The position numbers and the translations under genes were made by a program. 64,000 nucleotides of DNA from Rhizobium sp. WYCCWR10014 (GTDB lineage Bacteria > Pseudomonadota > Alphaproteobacteria > Rhizobiales > Rhizobiaceae). The stretch spans positions 248,001 through 312,000 of the forward strand of contig NZ_LXFU01000030.1 of the NCBI RefSeq assembly GCF_001657485.1. The letters are read 5' to 3'. Shown here piece by piece: positions 20,938 to 30,447 of this stretch. The notes beneath the pieces are model-generated. The model had not been told where the DNA came from. It saw nothing but the letters and a program-made list of their open reading frames with translations, and made no database searches. Positions within the stretch are counted from its first letter, which is position 1. Each line of letters begins with the position of its first letter.

Positions 20938-21891
20938 ATGCCGAGGATTAGGATCTACGATCGCACCAAAGGCTTGCCTAATCCTGCCAAATGGATCATG
21001 CAATTGAACATGAGAGCGTCTACGAACTTGATCGACAGCTTGCTGAACGATTTGGCACCGGTCGTCGCCGGCCGAACGGGAACCTCCGGGATTTCGACGT
21101 CTGTGCCCCGTGTGACAGTGTGGACGAGCACGGTAACGACCCTGCCCACGCCGGCCGTTTTCGAGCCCATGTTTTACGCCGTCATACAGGGGACTAAGCT
21201 GCTCATCATGGGCGCCAACCGCTTCGAACTGGAGGCAGGCGCTTGCGCGGCGTCGTCTTTCGGCCTGCCTTTCCTTCACCAGTTCACCGTTGCCACGTCG
21301 GCCCTGCCTTACGTTGCCATCAGCCTGCACCTCGATACGACGTTGCTCACCAACGTCATTCTCAGTATGCCCAAACGAGAGGATCGCTGGAGCTGTGCCG
21401 TTGCGGCCGGAGATCTAAGCGGTCCGGCGGGTGAGGCTTTCGCTAGGCTTGTCGGGCTGATGAAAACTCCCGACGACATCGGCGTGCTGGGGCCTCATTA
21501 CGAAAGCGAGCTTTACTACCGCCTGCTCCAGAGTACGATGGGCGACACCTTGCGCCAGATTGGTCAGCGGAAGAAGAGGTTCCAGCAACTCAAAACGTCT
21601 GCGGATTGGCTTGCCTCGAACTACAGCGAGCCGGTCGATATCCGCCATCTTGCATCCTCCGCCGGAATGAGCGTCACTTCGTTTCATCGGCACTTCAAAA
21701 GGGTCACCGGCTTTAGCCCTCTCGCTTTCCAGCGTCACATCCGTCTTCTGGAAGCACGGAAGCTCTTGGCCGGTGGACTGGCCAACGTGTCGCGTGTCGC
21801 TTACGACGTTGGCTACGTCAGCCCGTCGCAGTTCAGCCGCGAGTATAAAAGCATGTTCGGCATTCCGCCTGTTGCCGACCTGCAGCGGTGA
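20938..21891 (+). CDS. AraC family transcriptional regulator
   Basis: A 317-residue regulator with an AraC_N type N-domain (residues about 45-200) and a double HTH at the C-terminus (IRHLASSAGMSVTSFHRHFK, VAYDVGYVSPSQFSREYKSM). Such proteins typically activate an adjacent SDR or aldo-keto reductase gene in response to electrophiles. The start is uncertain: an ATG at 20998 would also fit. Its 3' end overlaps the remains of a hydrolase gene on the other strand. Confidence 0.85.
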   Translation: MPRIRIYDRTKGLPNPAKWIMQLNMRASTNLIDSLLNDLAPVVAGRTGTSGISTSVPRVTVWTSTVTTLPTPAVFEPMFYAVIQGTKLLIMGANRFELEAGACAASSFGLPFLHQFTVATSALPYVAISLHLDTTLLTNVILSMPKREDRWSCAVAAGDLSGPAGEAFARLVGLMKTPDDIGVLGPHYESELYYRLLQSTMGDTLRQIGQRKKRFQQLKTSADWLASNYSEPVDIRHLASSAGMSVTSFHRHFKRVTGFSPLAFQRHIRLLEARKLLAGGLANVSRVAYDVGYVSPSQFSREYKSMFGIPPVADLQR

Positions 21892-22186
21892 AACCCCGGC
21901 CTGCGTCTTCGGCCTCATAGGAAGGTCCGGCGAGCAGCACCGGTCCATCGAGAGTGTCGATCAGGTCGGAGACGAAACGGGCGTTGGCGGATAAGCTGCG
22001 CAGCAGATTGGCGACCGCGACAGTCTTATACCCGCCTTGCCGAAGTCGCGAGATCCCGCCGTTCCAGATTGAGGAGTCGGCGAACGCGCCATGGACGATA
22101 ACGACCGTAGGCTTCGCTGGCTGCGCGACGGCCGTCCCGGACAGAAGGGCGCTCTCGAGCATTGCCGTGACTGCAAGGTGGGACAT
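21833..22186 (-). pseudogene. truncated alpha/beta-hydrolase
   Basis: An excellent ribosome site (AGGAGG) precedes the ATG at 22186, followed by a signal-like segment and the family start TVVIVHGAFADSSIWN and LIDTLDGPVLLAGPSY. The nucleophile motif GHSYGG should begin at the last element; instead His is Pro and the sequence turns into unrelated residues overlapping the araC 3' end. About 90 of the expected 250 residues remain. It looks like a gene cut by the arrival of the neighbouring regulator. Confidence 0.6.
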
Positions 22187-22546
22187 GAAGCCTCCTAGTT
22201 TGCCTTTTTTCTCTCGACGAAGAAATCGGCTGAGACAGACTTGGACGGCGACGCAACAGCGATCGCCTGCGAAGGTTCACAAAAATTTGGCACATCAGCT
22301 AGAGGTTCTGCGTTCCTCAGTCTGCGACGCAGTGTTTCAGGTACTGCGGCTACCAAGGCACCCCCCTTTATCGCTAACGGTAACTTCCGCGAAATCGCCG
22401 ATGAGCGACCGCGACATGAACAGTTATTCTTTGAGTCGATGCTTTGCGATTGCGCAGCCCCTGTGTGTCGCGCAGCGGCACAACACACAGGGTAACGGCG
22501 TGCCCGGCCAGGCCGGTCGGTCACGCGTCACAGGAAAGGCGATCGC
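22187..22546. other. intergenic region upstream of antiporter
   Basis: About 360 bases with no gene that I can support. It should contain the antiporter promoter; AGGAAAGG lies 8 bases before its ATG. Confidence 0.4.
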
Positions 22547-24310
22547 ATGGCTGAAGCGAGCTTGGGGCAGACGATCGTTCCTGCGATTGTGCTGATGGGA
22601 GCAGCCGTCGTCTCCGTTCCCTTGTTCCGTCGGCTCGGCCTCGGATCCGTCCTGGGCTACTTCGCCGCCGGCGTGCTTGTCGGCCCTTCGGCGCTTGGCT
22701 TGTTCAGCGACGCCCTTTCGATTCTGCATTTCTCGGAACTCGGGGTGGTAATGTTTCTGTTCGTGATCGGACTGGAATTGCGCCCCCACAAGCTCTGGGC
22801 CATGCGCGGTCACATTTTCGGGCTGGGGCTCGCGCAGGTGGCATTGGCAACGGCCTGCCTCTCTTTGACAGGCACGATCGTCTTCGGTCTACCCAGCCCG
22901 GTGGCGTTCATCGCTGGAGCAGGCTTTGTCCTTTCCTCGACGGCTGTCATCATGTCGGTCCTCCAGGATCGCGGCGAGATCTCAAGTGTCGAAGGCCAGA
23001 AATCGGTCTCGATCCTCCTATTCGAGGATCTCATGATCGTCCCGCTTCTGGCAGTGGTCGCTTTCTTGTCGCCACTGTCCCGGGAACAGTCGGGCTGGAT
23101 GGACGCCGTGCGGGCGCTTGCCGCGGTGCTCGTGCTTCTCGGCGTATCGAGATGGGGCCTGAACCCTTTCTTTGCCTTGCTGGCCCGGGCGCGAACGCGT
23201 GAAGTCATGACGGCAGGCGCGCTGCTGGTTGTGCTGGGCGCGGCTCTGCTGATGGACGTAGCCGGCCTGACCATGGCGATGGGTGCGTTTCTCGCGGGCG
23301 TCATGCTGTCGACGTCCAGCTACCGGCATCAAATCGAAAGCGACATCGAACCGTTTCGCGGCCTGCTGATGGGCCTGTTCTTCCTGGCTGTCGGCATGTC
23401 ACTCGACCTCTCCATCGCCGCTGCGGAATGGCAGCGTCTGCTGTTCATGCTGATCGCATTCACGGTCGCCAAGGGCCTCGTGGTTTACGTGGTCGCGCAG
23501 CTTTTCGGCACCGCTCATCACCATGCTCTGCACCGAACGTCAATGTTCCTGCAGGGCGGAGAATTTGCCTTCGTGCTCTACGCCGCGGCGACCACCGGCG
23601 GCGTGATCGACGACCGCAACAACGCGCTGTTCACTACCGTAGTAATTCTCTCGATGGCGCTGACTCCGTTACTCATGATCGCGGCAGATCGTCTTTTGAA
23701 AACCAAGGCGTCGATGGACGGCATCGACGTCGCGCAGGACCTGAACGGAAAGGTCCTGATGATAGGGTTCGGGCGCTTCGGACAGGTTGCCTCGCAACTG
23801 CTTCTTTCCAAAGGGGTGAGCCTTTCCGTCATCGATACAAGCCCGGACAGCATCAAAGATGCGGCGCGATTCGGCTTCAAGGTATTTTTCGGCGACGGCA
23901 CCCGTCTCGACACGCTACGTCATTCCGGTGCGGCAACCGCCGACGCGATCATTATCTGCATCGACGATCCGAAAGCCGTCATGCAGATAGTGGAACTTGC
24001 ACGGCATGAGTTTCCACGCGCCAAGGTTCTCGTGCGCAGCTATGACCGCATCCATTCGGTCGAGTTGATCCGCGCTGGCGTCGATATACAGATCCGAGAG
24101 ACGGTGGAATCGGCCTATCTCATGGGGCAGGAAGGGCTAAGGGCGTTAGGCTTCGGCGACCCGGATATCGAAGATGCCGCAAAGGACATCCGTCGACGTG
24201 ACCTCGCGCGCCTCACGGAGCAGGTGCAGGGCGAACATATGTCGGGACGCGATCGCCTTCACATCCAACCGGCCGCACAACCGCCGAACGAAGTCTCGGT
24301 TTCGAAATAG
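22547..24310 (+). CDS. CPA2 cation:proton antiporter (KefB/KefC-like)
   Basis: A 587-residue membrane protein. Residues about 5-385 form the 12-13 helix Na_H_Exchanger domain (GYFAAGVLVGPSALGL, FVIGLELRP, SSTAVIMSVL, LLFEDLMIVPLLA). Residues about 400-520 form a TrkA_N Rossmann domain (GFGRFGQVASQLL), and there is a short polar tail. KefB/C-like proteins exchange K+ or Na+ for protons and protect against electrophiles. Its position among quinone and electrophile-handling genes fits that role. GshA-linked ancillary subunits (KefF/G) are not present nearby. Confidence 0.9.
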   Translation: MAEASLGQTIVPAIVLMGAAVVSVPLFRRLGLGSVLGYFAAGVLVGPSALGLFSDALSILHFSELGVVMFLFVIGLELRPHKLWAMRGHIFGLGLAQVALATACLSLTGTIVFGLPSPVAFIAGAGFVLSSTAVIMSVLQDRGEISSVEGQKSVSILLFEDLMIVPLLAVVAFLSPLSREQSGWMDAVRALAAVLVLLGVSRWGLNPFFALLARARTREVMTAGALLVVLGAALLMDVAGLTMAMGAFLAGVMLSTSSYRHQIESDIEPFRGLLMGLFFLAVGMSLDLSIAAAEWQRLLFMLIAFTVAKGLVVYVVAQLFGTAHHHALHRTSMFLQGGEFAFVLYAAATTGGVIDDRNNALFTTVVILSMALTPLLMIAADRLLKTKASMDGIDVAQDLNGKVLMIGFGRFGQVASQLLLSKGVSLSVIDTSPDSIKDAARFGFKVFFGDGTRLDTLRHSGAATADAIIICIDDPKAVMQIVELARHEFPRAKVLVRSYDRIHSVELIRAGVDIQIRETVESAYLMGQEGLRALGFGDPDIEDAAKDIRRRDLARLTEQVQGEHMSGRDRLHIQPAAQPPNEVSVSK

Positions 24311-24369
24311 AAGAGGCATCGCGTTCGTACGCTCGGAGCCAGGTATAGGTCTGAACAAGGAGTTGAGCC

Positions 24370-25383
24370 ATGCGAACCCTCAGGGTTGCCATCGCAGGTC
24401 TGGGGGGCGTAGGGCGAGCGACGGCCGAACTGCTTTTGTCCCGCCGCGCGCGCTATAGGCACATTCACGGAGCGGATGTCCGCCTCGTGGCGGCCTGTGG
24501 ATCGCAATCCGGCCTGAGTGACGAAGAAGGCCTCGAAGCGGACCGGCTGCAGCGCCTCGAGAACGGGCTTACCGGTCCGGACTTCATCGCGGCAAGCGGC
24601 GCCGATATCCTCATCGAAGCCGGGCCGAGCGACTTCCGCACCGGCGGGCCGGGGCTCGCCTATATCGGTTCGTCGCTTTCGGCCGGGCGGGACACCATCG
24701 TCATTTCAAAAGGCGCGCTCATTCATAGCGGGCGACGACTGCGTGACCTTGCCAGGGACTCGGGCGCGTATCTAAAGCTCAGCGGCGCGGCAGCAGCCGC
24801 TCTGCCGACGATCGACCTTGTAGAGCACAGCCTCAAGGGCTGTGAAGTGCTCGAGGTTGAGGGCATTCTCAACGCCACTACGAACTATCTGCTGGACGCG
24901 ATGACGACACGCGGGATCGGCTTCGACGAAGCGTTGCTGGAGGCACAGCAAGGCGGTTTTGCCGAAGCCGACCCACGAAATGACACGGAGGGCTGGGATA
25001 CTGCCTGCAAGCTGCTGATCCTCGCCAATTTTGCCCTCGACGCCGACCTCACTATGGCCGACGTCGCAGTCGAAGGCATCCAGTCGGTGACCGCGGATCG
25101 TATCAACGCTTGGCGAAGAGAAGGCCTCGTTCCGAAACTAGTCGGCAGTCTCAAACGATCCGACAACAAATTCCGTGCGGAGGTCGGTATCAAGGCTTAT
25201 CCGCCTGCCGATGCATTTGCGAACGTGCACGGCAAGGGCAAGGCGATACGCATCACCACAGACGCGATGGGTGAAACAATCGCCATCGGATCCGGCAGGG
25301 AACCGCTCGCTACCGCCGGCGCCGCACTAAAGGATCTCGAGCACATACTGACGGCACGGATTCCAAAAACACGGCCGGAGTAG
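24370..25383 (+). CDS. homoserine dehydrogenase-like NAD(P)-dependent oxidoreductase
   Basis: A 337-residue protein with an N-terminal Rossmann motif GLGGVGRATAELL and a homoserine_dh catalytic core (LEVEGILNATTNYLLD, GGFAEADPRNDTEGWDTACK). It lacks the C-terminal ACT domain of biosynthetic homoserine dehydrogenases. AAGGAG precedes the ATG at 24370. The solitary placement, away from thrC or lysC, suggests a specialised or catabolic role, but plain homoserine oxidation cannot be excluded. It follows the antiporter gene by 59 bases. Confidence 0.8.
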   Translation: MRTLRVAIAGLGGVGRATAELLLSRRARYRHIHGADVRLVAACGSQSGLSDEEGLEADRLQRLENGLTGPDFIAASGADILIEAGPSDFRTGGPGLAYIGSSLSAGRDTIVISKGALIHSGRRLRDLARDSGAYLKLSGAAAAALPTIDLVEHSLKGCEVLEVEGILNATTNYLLDAMTTRGIGFDEALLEAQQGGFAEADPRNDTEGWDTACKLLILANFALDADLTMADVAVEGIQSVTADRINAWRREGLVPKLVGSLKRSDNKFRAEVGIKAYPPADAFANVHGKGKAIRITTDAMGETIAIGSGREPLATAGAALKDLEHILTARIPKTRPE

Positions 25384-26082
25384 AAGCCATGACCTTTATG
25401 AACCGCGGCTCGAAGCCGATTCCCTATGTTGCCTTTGATGATCTCGAGAGGTTGGAAGCTCCTATCGACGCAGTCGGCTATAACCACGTGTGCGAGTGTG
25501 CTGCGGAGCGGGATGTCAAGTGGCTTGACCTATCCGGCGCTAGCCTTCCCTTGGCTCCGTATTCCGAGATCGGTTTCCAGTCCCATCCGGTTTCGTCGAC
25601 ACGCGGGAGACCGGAGTGCCGAACGCCCACTGTCGCCGGCTGACCGGCAGCCGGCGACAGCTTCGGCGCGCTATCGCCAGCCGCCGCTCTCGACGCCGTG
25701 ATCTATGGCAAGTCCGCCAATGGGATCGAACAGTCGAAGATCGACCTGGCCAGATCCCTTATGCTCCGTCTACCGTGGCGCTGCGAGACCTGCCGGCTCT
25801 CAATTCGCAAGGCGATACAGTCACGCTCCGGATGGTTGCCGGCTCCTCCACCCAGTCCGCCGCAACGAGGTTCGGTCTTCGGGTCGCACTCGGCGTCCCG
25901 CGAAGAGGTCCGGGCGCCGCCTACGTTCGTAAGGCTACGCAGCGGTCGCCTCTCTCCCGCCCGCGAGTGACGGAAGCGGCCTGCCTGACGAGTAGCTTTT
26001 TCCGAGGGGCGAGGAACGACAGACGATGCGGACCGCTTCCCTGGAACAGGGAACATCCTGAGATCAGATAGAGGGCAATGCC
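25384..26082. other. long intergenic region, possibly decayed
   Basis: About 700 bases. A frame of 84 codons at 25389-25643 begins 5 bases after the dehydrogenase stop with GGAG before its ATG (MTFMNRGSKPIPYVAFDDLE...), but I recognise no family and its second half looks random. A strong hairpin lies at 25629-25659. The rest shows long overlapping open frames caused by high GC and no supported gene. Confidence 0.35.
25629..25659. repeat. perfect 13-bp stem, 5-base loop hairpin
   Basis: Arms CTGTCGCCGGCTG (25629-25641) and CAGCCGGCGACAG (25647-25659) around ACCGG. It is very GC-rich and exact. No T-run follows on either strand, so it is not a classic intrinsic terminator; a protein-binding site, transcript stabiliser or repeat-family element are alternatives. 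Confidence 0.6.
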
Positions 26083-27009
26083 ATGAAACGAACCACTTTC
26101 AAGAACGGACACACCGAGGTCGTCGGAAACCTCCATCTTCCACCTGACTTCTACGAAAGCCGTTCGTATCCGGCGCTCGTTCTAGCGACGCCTGGAAGTA
26201 GCGTGAAAGAGCAGGTCGGCGCGATCTATGCGGAAAGACTGGCCGCGCGCGGATTCCTGGCCCTGACTTTCGACCCGTCGTATCAGGGCGAAAGCGGTGG
26301 AGAGCCAAGGGATTTGGAGGACCCGGCCACCCGTGTCGAGGACATTCATTGCGCCGTCGATCATCTGATGACGCTGCCGTATGTAAGCGAAGAGCAGGTC
26401 GGACTTCTGGGCATTTGCGCAGGCGGCGGTTACGCGGTGAACGCGGCCCTGGCCGAGCGCCGTTTCAAGGCGGTCGGAACGGTCGTCGCCAACGATATCG
26501 GTGAAGCATTGCGCCGGTTGCTCCCAGACTACCGTCAGACTCTCATGGAGGTGTCCAGCCAACGCACCGTCGAAGCGCGCGGCGGCGGTCTGCGGAGGGA
26601 TCCTTGGATCCCGGACAGCCTTAAAGAAGCTGAAGACGCCGGAATAACAGACACAGAGGTGCTCGAAGCTGTCGCGTTCTATCGGGAATCACAATACCGC
26701 CATCCGAATTCGTCGAACCGGCTGATCTTCAACAGCTACGGTCGCATCCTGAAGTTCGACGCGTTTGGTCTCGTGCCCGATCTCCTGACGCAGCCCCTTC
26801 AGGTCATTGTCGGCGGCCGATCAGGGAAAACGGGGCAGTACGAAGCCGGACAACGTCTTTTCGATCTGTCCCCTGCGAAAGAGAAGCATTTTCTAGTCGT
26901 AGAAGGAGCAGGCCATTACGACATGTACTACAAAGACATATACGTAAGCCAGGCTATCGCTCGGCTGGCGGAATTCTTTCAGAAACACCTGGTTGATCAG
27001 AGCTTCTGA
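26083..27009 (+). CDS. dienelactone hydrolase-like alpha/beta-hydrolase
   Basis: A 308-residue alpha/beta-hydrolase. The nucleophile elbow is GICAGG with Cys112 instead of serine, as in dienelactone hydrolase relatives of the YcjY type. DPSYQGESGGEPRDL and a C-terminal EGAGHYDMYY (histidine) also match. It probably cleaves small esters or lactones in the cytosol. It is preceded by a region without genes and followed by a luciferase-like enzyme. Confidence 0.83.
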   Translation: MKRTTFKNGHTEVVGNLHLPPDFYESRSYPALVLATPGSSVKEQVGAIYAERLAARGFLALTFDPSYQGESGGEPRDLEDPATRVEDIHCAVDHLMTLPYVSEEQVGLLGICAGGGYAVNAALAERRFKAVGTVVANDIGEALRRLLPDYRQTLMEVSSQRTVEARGGGLRRDPWIPDSLKEAEDAGITDTEVLEAVAFYRESQYRHPNSSNRLIFNSYGRILKFDAFGLVPDLLTQPLQVIVGGRSGKTGQYEAGQRLFDLSPAKEKHFLVVEGAGHYDMYYKDIYVSQAIARLAEFFQKHLVDQSF

Positions 27010-27323
27010 TGCGCCCCGGTCATATAGCAGCGCCGCGCCCGAGATACCGACACCGCTTGGACGCACGACGTGCGATCAGCACCTCCGGGCAACTGCGTTC
27101 CACATTTTGCGACACAGCTTCGCAGAAAGACGCACTATCGCTTGAGCTACGGAAATGACACTTTCGGCTTTGGCGAGGGTCTCAGCCGGGGTGTGACGCT
27201 CGAACGCGGAGATTTCGAGGAGGGCCGGGTAGCCGGAGGAACCGCCGGCCTATTGCCGGGCGCAGTTCGTGCGCCTCAGTGGATCCGCGGCGCATTCCGC
27301 CGTGCAACTTCCAAAGGACGATC
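27010..27323. other. intergenic region
   Basis: About 310 bases without a supported gene. AAAGGA lies just before the next start codon. Confidence 0.35.
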
Positions 27324-28361
27324 ATGCAGATTGGTATAGATAGCTTTGCAGCCACCCTACCCGATCCTTCGACAGGTCGGGTTCAGTCGGCGACCATTCG
27401 GATGGCAGAGCTGCTTGAGGAAGTTGAAGTCGCGGACCGCGTCGGACTGGACGTTTTCGGGATCGGTGAACATCACCGCAGCGAATTCCTCGATTCCGCT
27501 CCTGCGGTCATACTGGCTGCTGCGGCGGCCCGCACCAGCCGGATCAGACTGACGAGCGCGGTGACGATCCTGAGTGCCGCCGATCCCGTGCGGGTCTTCC
27601 AGCAGTTTGCGACCCTCGACCTCATATCGGGGGGGCGTGCGGAGATCGTCGTCGGTCGGGGATCATTCGTCGAGGCTTACCCTTTATTCGGCTTGGACAC
27701 GCGTGACTACGATGACCTTTTCGCGGAAAAGCTCGATCTCCTGCTTGCGTTGCAGGAGTCGACGAGTGTCACATGGGAGGGGCGTTTCCGTCCTCCGCTC
27801 AGCGGACAGAGCATCTTTCCACGCCCTCATCAACAGAGACTTCCGATATGGATCGGCGTAGGCGGCACCCCGCAATCATTCGCCCGCGCCGGCGCACTCG
27901 GCCTTCCACTGATGCTCGCAGTCATCGGCGGAGACTTCGGGCGCTTCCGTCCGCTTGTCGATCTCTATCGCGAAGCTGGTAAGCGCTCAGGGCACAGTGC
28001 CGAGACGCTCAAGATCGGTATCCATGCGATGGGTTTCGTCGGCGACACTGATGCCGTGGCCAAGGACGCCTTTTTCCCGGGGTGGGCGTATTTGACGACA
28101 ACCATTGGGATGGAGCGCGGCTGGTCGCCGCCGACGCGTCAGCAGTTCGAAGCCATGGCGGGGCCGGAGGGTGCGTTCCTGGTAGGTAGTCCGGACACTG
28201 TGGCGGCCAAAATGCTGCAGGCGAGCGAGACACTCGGTGGCGTGTCGCGCATCACCTTCCAGATGAGCACTGCCGCATTGGATACCGCGGGGATGAAACG
28301 GTCGATAGAACTGCTGGGCACCGAAGTGGCGCCGATTGTGAGAGCAGCACGAGGGACTTGA
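27324..28361 (+). CDS. LLM class flavin-dependent oxidoreductase
   Basis: A 345-residue luciferase-like protein: GIDSFAATLPDPSTGRV, FGIGEHHRSEFLDSAP, AVTILSAADPVRVFQQFATL and GRAEIVVGRGSFVEAYPLFG are typical of the bacterial luciferase-like LLM subgroup seen as stand-alone FMN enzymes. The ATG at 27324 with AAAGGA upstream gives the proper N-terminus; the frame itself opens at 27279. It lies 33 bases before a co-oriented lysR gene. Confidence 0.87.
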   Translation: MQIGIDSFAATLPDPSTGRVQSATIRMAELLEEVEVADRVGLDVFGIGEHHRSEFLDSAPAVILAAAAARTSRIRLTSAVTILSAADPVRVFQQFATLDLISGGRAEIVVGRGSFVEAYPLFGLDTRDYDDLFAEKLDLLLALQESTSVTWEGRFRPPLSGQSIFPRPHQQRLPIWIGVGGTPQSFARAGALGLPLMLAVIGGDFGRFRPLVDLYREAGKRSGHSAETLKIGIHAMGFVGDTDAVAKDAFFPGWAYLTTTIGMERGWSPPTRQQFEAMAGPEGAFLVGSPDTVAAKMLQASETLGGVSRITFQMSTAALDTAGMKRSIELLGTEVAPIVRAARGT

Positions 28362-28394
28362 TACCCAGAATCATTCGCATCACGGGGACACTAG

Positions 28395-29318
28395 ATGGAC
28401 ATCGAAGATCTGCGGACCTTTGTCGAAGTTGCCGATTCCGGAGGTGTGTCACCAGCAGCGCGGCGCTTGGGAATTTCCAAATCGATGGTCAGTCGGCGGC
28501 TGACCAGGCTCGAGGGCGAACTCGGTGTTCAGCTTCTCGCGCGCACCACCCGTGGCGCGAACCTTACCGAAGCGGGTGTCACGTTCAGGGATTACGCGGC
28601 GAAAACCTGCGTCGAGATAGAAATCGCCCGCGAAGCGGTTCTGCCTGAGGGTGACCTGCGCGGGCGCTTGAGGGTCGCCATTCCGCTGACATGGGCTCCG
28701 ATGCATTTCGTCTCCGTGCTGGCGGACATGGCGCGCCGCCATCCGCAACTTCAGATCCATGCCGAATATTGCGATCGCCAAGTCGATCTTGTAAGCGACG
28801 GTTTCGACTGTGCGATCAGGGCCGGCACTCTGGCTGATTCCGACGTGGTCGCCAAGCGCGTGGGCGGGATCTCCTGCAAGCTCGTCGCTAGCCCGGATTA
28901 CGTCAGGCTTCACGGTTCGCCCGAAACACCGGACGATATCACGAACCACCAAGCATTGCTGGGTGCCGAGGCATGGCGTTTCATGGACGACGACAAAATC
29001 GTCACTGTGCAGCCACAGGGTCGTTTTAGCTCCAACAACGGCGCGGCAATCGCCAAAGCGGCGGCCGCTGGCCTCGGTATCGCCTGGCTTCCGGATTGCG
29101 TAACCAACATGTATCTCGCGTCCGGCGCGCTGGTTCCGATCATGACCCGCTACCCGCTTCCCGTCGGGGACGTTCATGTCGTAAGGCCGTCCAGTCCGCA
29201 TCCGCCGCGCAAGGTGCGCATTCTCTGCGAATTCCTGATCGCGTCTTTTGAAAGGCTTCGAAATCCGTCGGATGCAGAGGTCCATCTCGCGACGCCGCCC
29301 AGCGCTCCTTTTCTCTAA
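28395..29318 (+). CDS. LysR regulator (group of four paralogues, member 1)
   Basis: A 307-residue LysR protein beginning MDIEDLRTFVEVADSGGVS, with ARRLGISKSMVSRRLTRLE in the HTH and a standard effector domain (FDCAIRAGTL, LVASPDYVRLHGSPETPDD). Three close relatives lie at 32995, 47682 and 54143. It has a longer C-terminal tail than the others. Likely target: the LLM gene upstream, or the pirin unit downstream. Confidence 0.9.
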   Translation: MDIEDLRTFVEVADSGGVSPAARRLGISKSMVSRRLTRLEGELGVQLLARTTRGANLTEAGVTFRDYAAKTCVEIEIAREAVLPEGDLRGRLRVAIPLTWAPMHFVSVLADMARRHPQLQIHAEYCDRQVDLVSDGFDCAIRAGTLADSDVVAKRVGGISCKLVASPDYVRLHGSPETPDDITNHQALLGAEAWRFMDDDKIVTVQPQGRFSSNNGAAIAKAAAAGLGIAWLPDCVTNMYLASGALVPIMTRYPLPVGDVHVVRPSSPHPPRKVRILCEFLIASFERLRNPSDAEVHLATPPSAPFL

Positions 29319-29426
29319 CCAGGGCACCACGGCCTGAAGCTGGGGCGATACTGCGTCACACCAGCTCCCCAGCAACGAAGCACATAGCGTAACTTATATC
29401 GCCACAAACAGGAAAGGTGACCGCAC

Positions 29427-30362
29427 ATGAGTTGGAACCCCGCAATTGAACCGGGCTGCCCTGACGAGGTGAGCATCGATGCCATTGAGACCCTCATCGT
29501 TCCCCGCGCCCGCGACCTGGGTGGCTTCGAAGTTCGGCGAGCCCTTCCCTCTCCGAATCGGCAGATGGTCGGTCCGTTCATCTTCTTCGATCAGGCGGGT
29601 CCGGCCGAACTGCTGTCAGGTCAGGGTATCGATGTCCGTCCCCACCCGCATATCGGGCTTGGCACGGTGACCTATCTGTATCGCGGCGAGTTCCACCACC
29701 GCGACAGCACCGGAGCCGATCAGATCATCCGCCCGGGCGAGCTGAACTGGATGGTCGCAGGACGGGGAGTAACGCATTCGGAACGCACCACGTCTACCGC
29801 CCGCAGCGGCCCCAACAGCATGTTCGGAATCCAGACCTGGCTGGCATTGCCCGAGAGAGACGAAGACATGGAGCCGACGTTCGATCACTATGACAAGGAG
29901 GCGTTGCCGGTCATAGAGGACGGGGGCGCCTCCGTACGGCTCATCTTGGGCGACGCGTACGGTCAGACCGCGCCCGCGAAATTGCTTTCCGAAGCATTCT
30001 ATGCGGATGTTGCACTGAGCCCGGGGAGCCGGCTGCCGTTGCCCGACAACCACGAGGACAGAGGCGTCTACATCGTCGAAGGTTCGATCTCGATCGCCGG
30101 ACAGCAGTTCGAGGCATCGCAGATGATGGTGTTCCGTCCTGGCGACAGGATTACCGTCGCGGCGGGTGAGCGCGGCGCGCGCCTAATGGTACTCGGTGGC
30201 GCAACGCTCTCGGGTCCACGTTACATCTGGTGGAATTTCGTTGCCTCGTCGAAAGAACGTATCGAGGCTGCCAAGGCGGAGTGGCGAGCGGAGAACTGGG
30301 GCCAGGGACGCTTCGACCTCCCGGTCGATGATCGTCACGAGCATATCCCGCTTCCCGATTGA
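29427..30362 (+). CDS. pirin family protein
   Basis: A 311-residue bicupin. The N-terminal cupin has the metal-binding pattern RPHPHIGLGTVTYLYRGEFH with a following Glu/His set (GVTHSERT), and the C-terminal half is Pirin_C. Some bacterial pirins are quercetinases or redox sensors. It leads a four-gene run on the plus strand (30448, 31733, 32342) with spacing of 85, 1 and 36 bases; the first gap could hold a promoter. AGGAAAGG precedes the ATG. Confidence 0.9.
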   Translation: MSWNPAIEPGCPDEVSIDAIETLIVPRARDLGGFEVRRALPSPNRQMVGPFIFFDQAGPAELLSGQGIDVRPHPHIGLGTVTYLYRGEFHHRDSTGADQIIRPGELNWMVAGRGVTHSERTTSTARSGPNSMFGIQTWLALPERDEDMEPTFDHYDKEALPVIEDGGASVRLILGDAYGQTAPAKLLSEAFYADVALSPGSRLPLPDNHEDRGVYIVEGSISIAGQQFEASQMMVFRPGDRITVAAGERGARLMVLGGATLSGPRYIWWNFVASSKERIEAAKAEWRAENWGQGRFDLPVDDRHEHIPLPD

Positions 30363-30447
30363 GGCCGGAACGCGATCGCCCGGACGCACCAGGCCCATCC
30401 AGACAGGCCTTAACCATTCGGCCTTTTCATAACGATTGGACAATCAA

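Noticed and set aside
22195..22524. Minus-strand 109-codon frame before the antiporter
   Set aside because: No ribosome site, no family match, basic and random composition.
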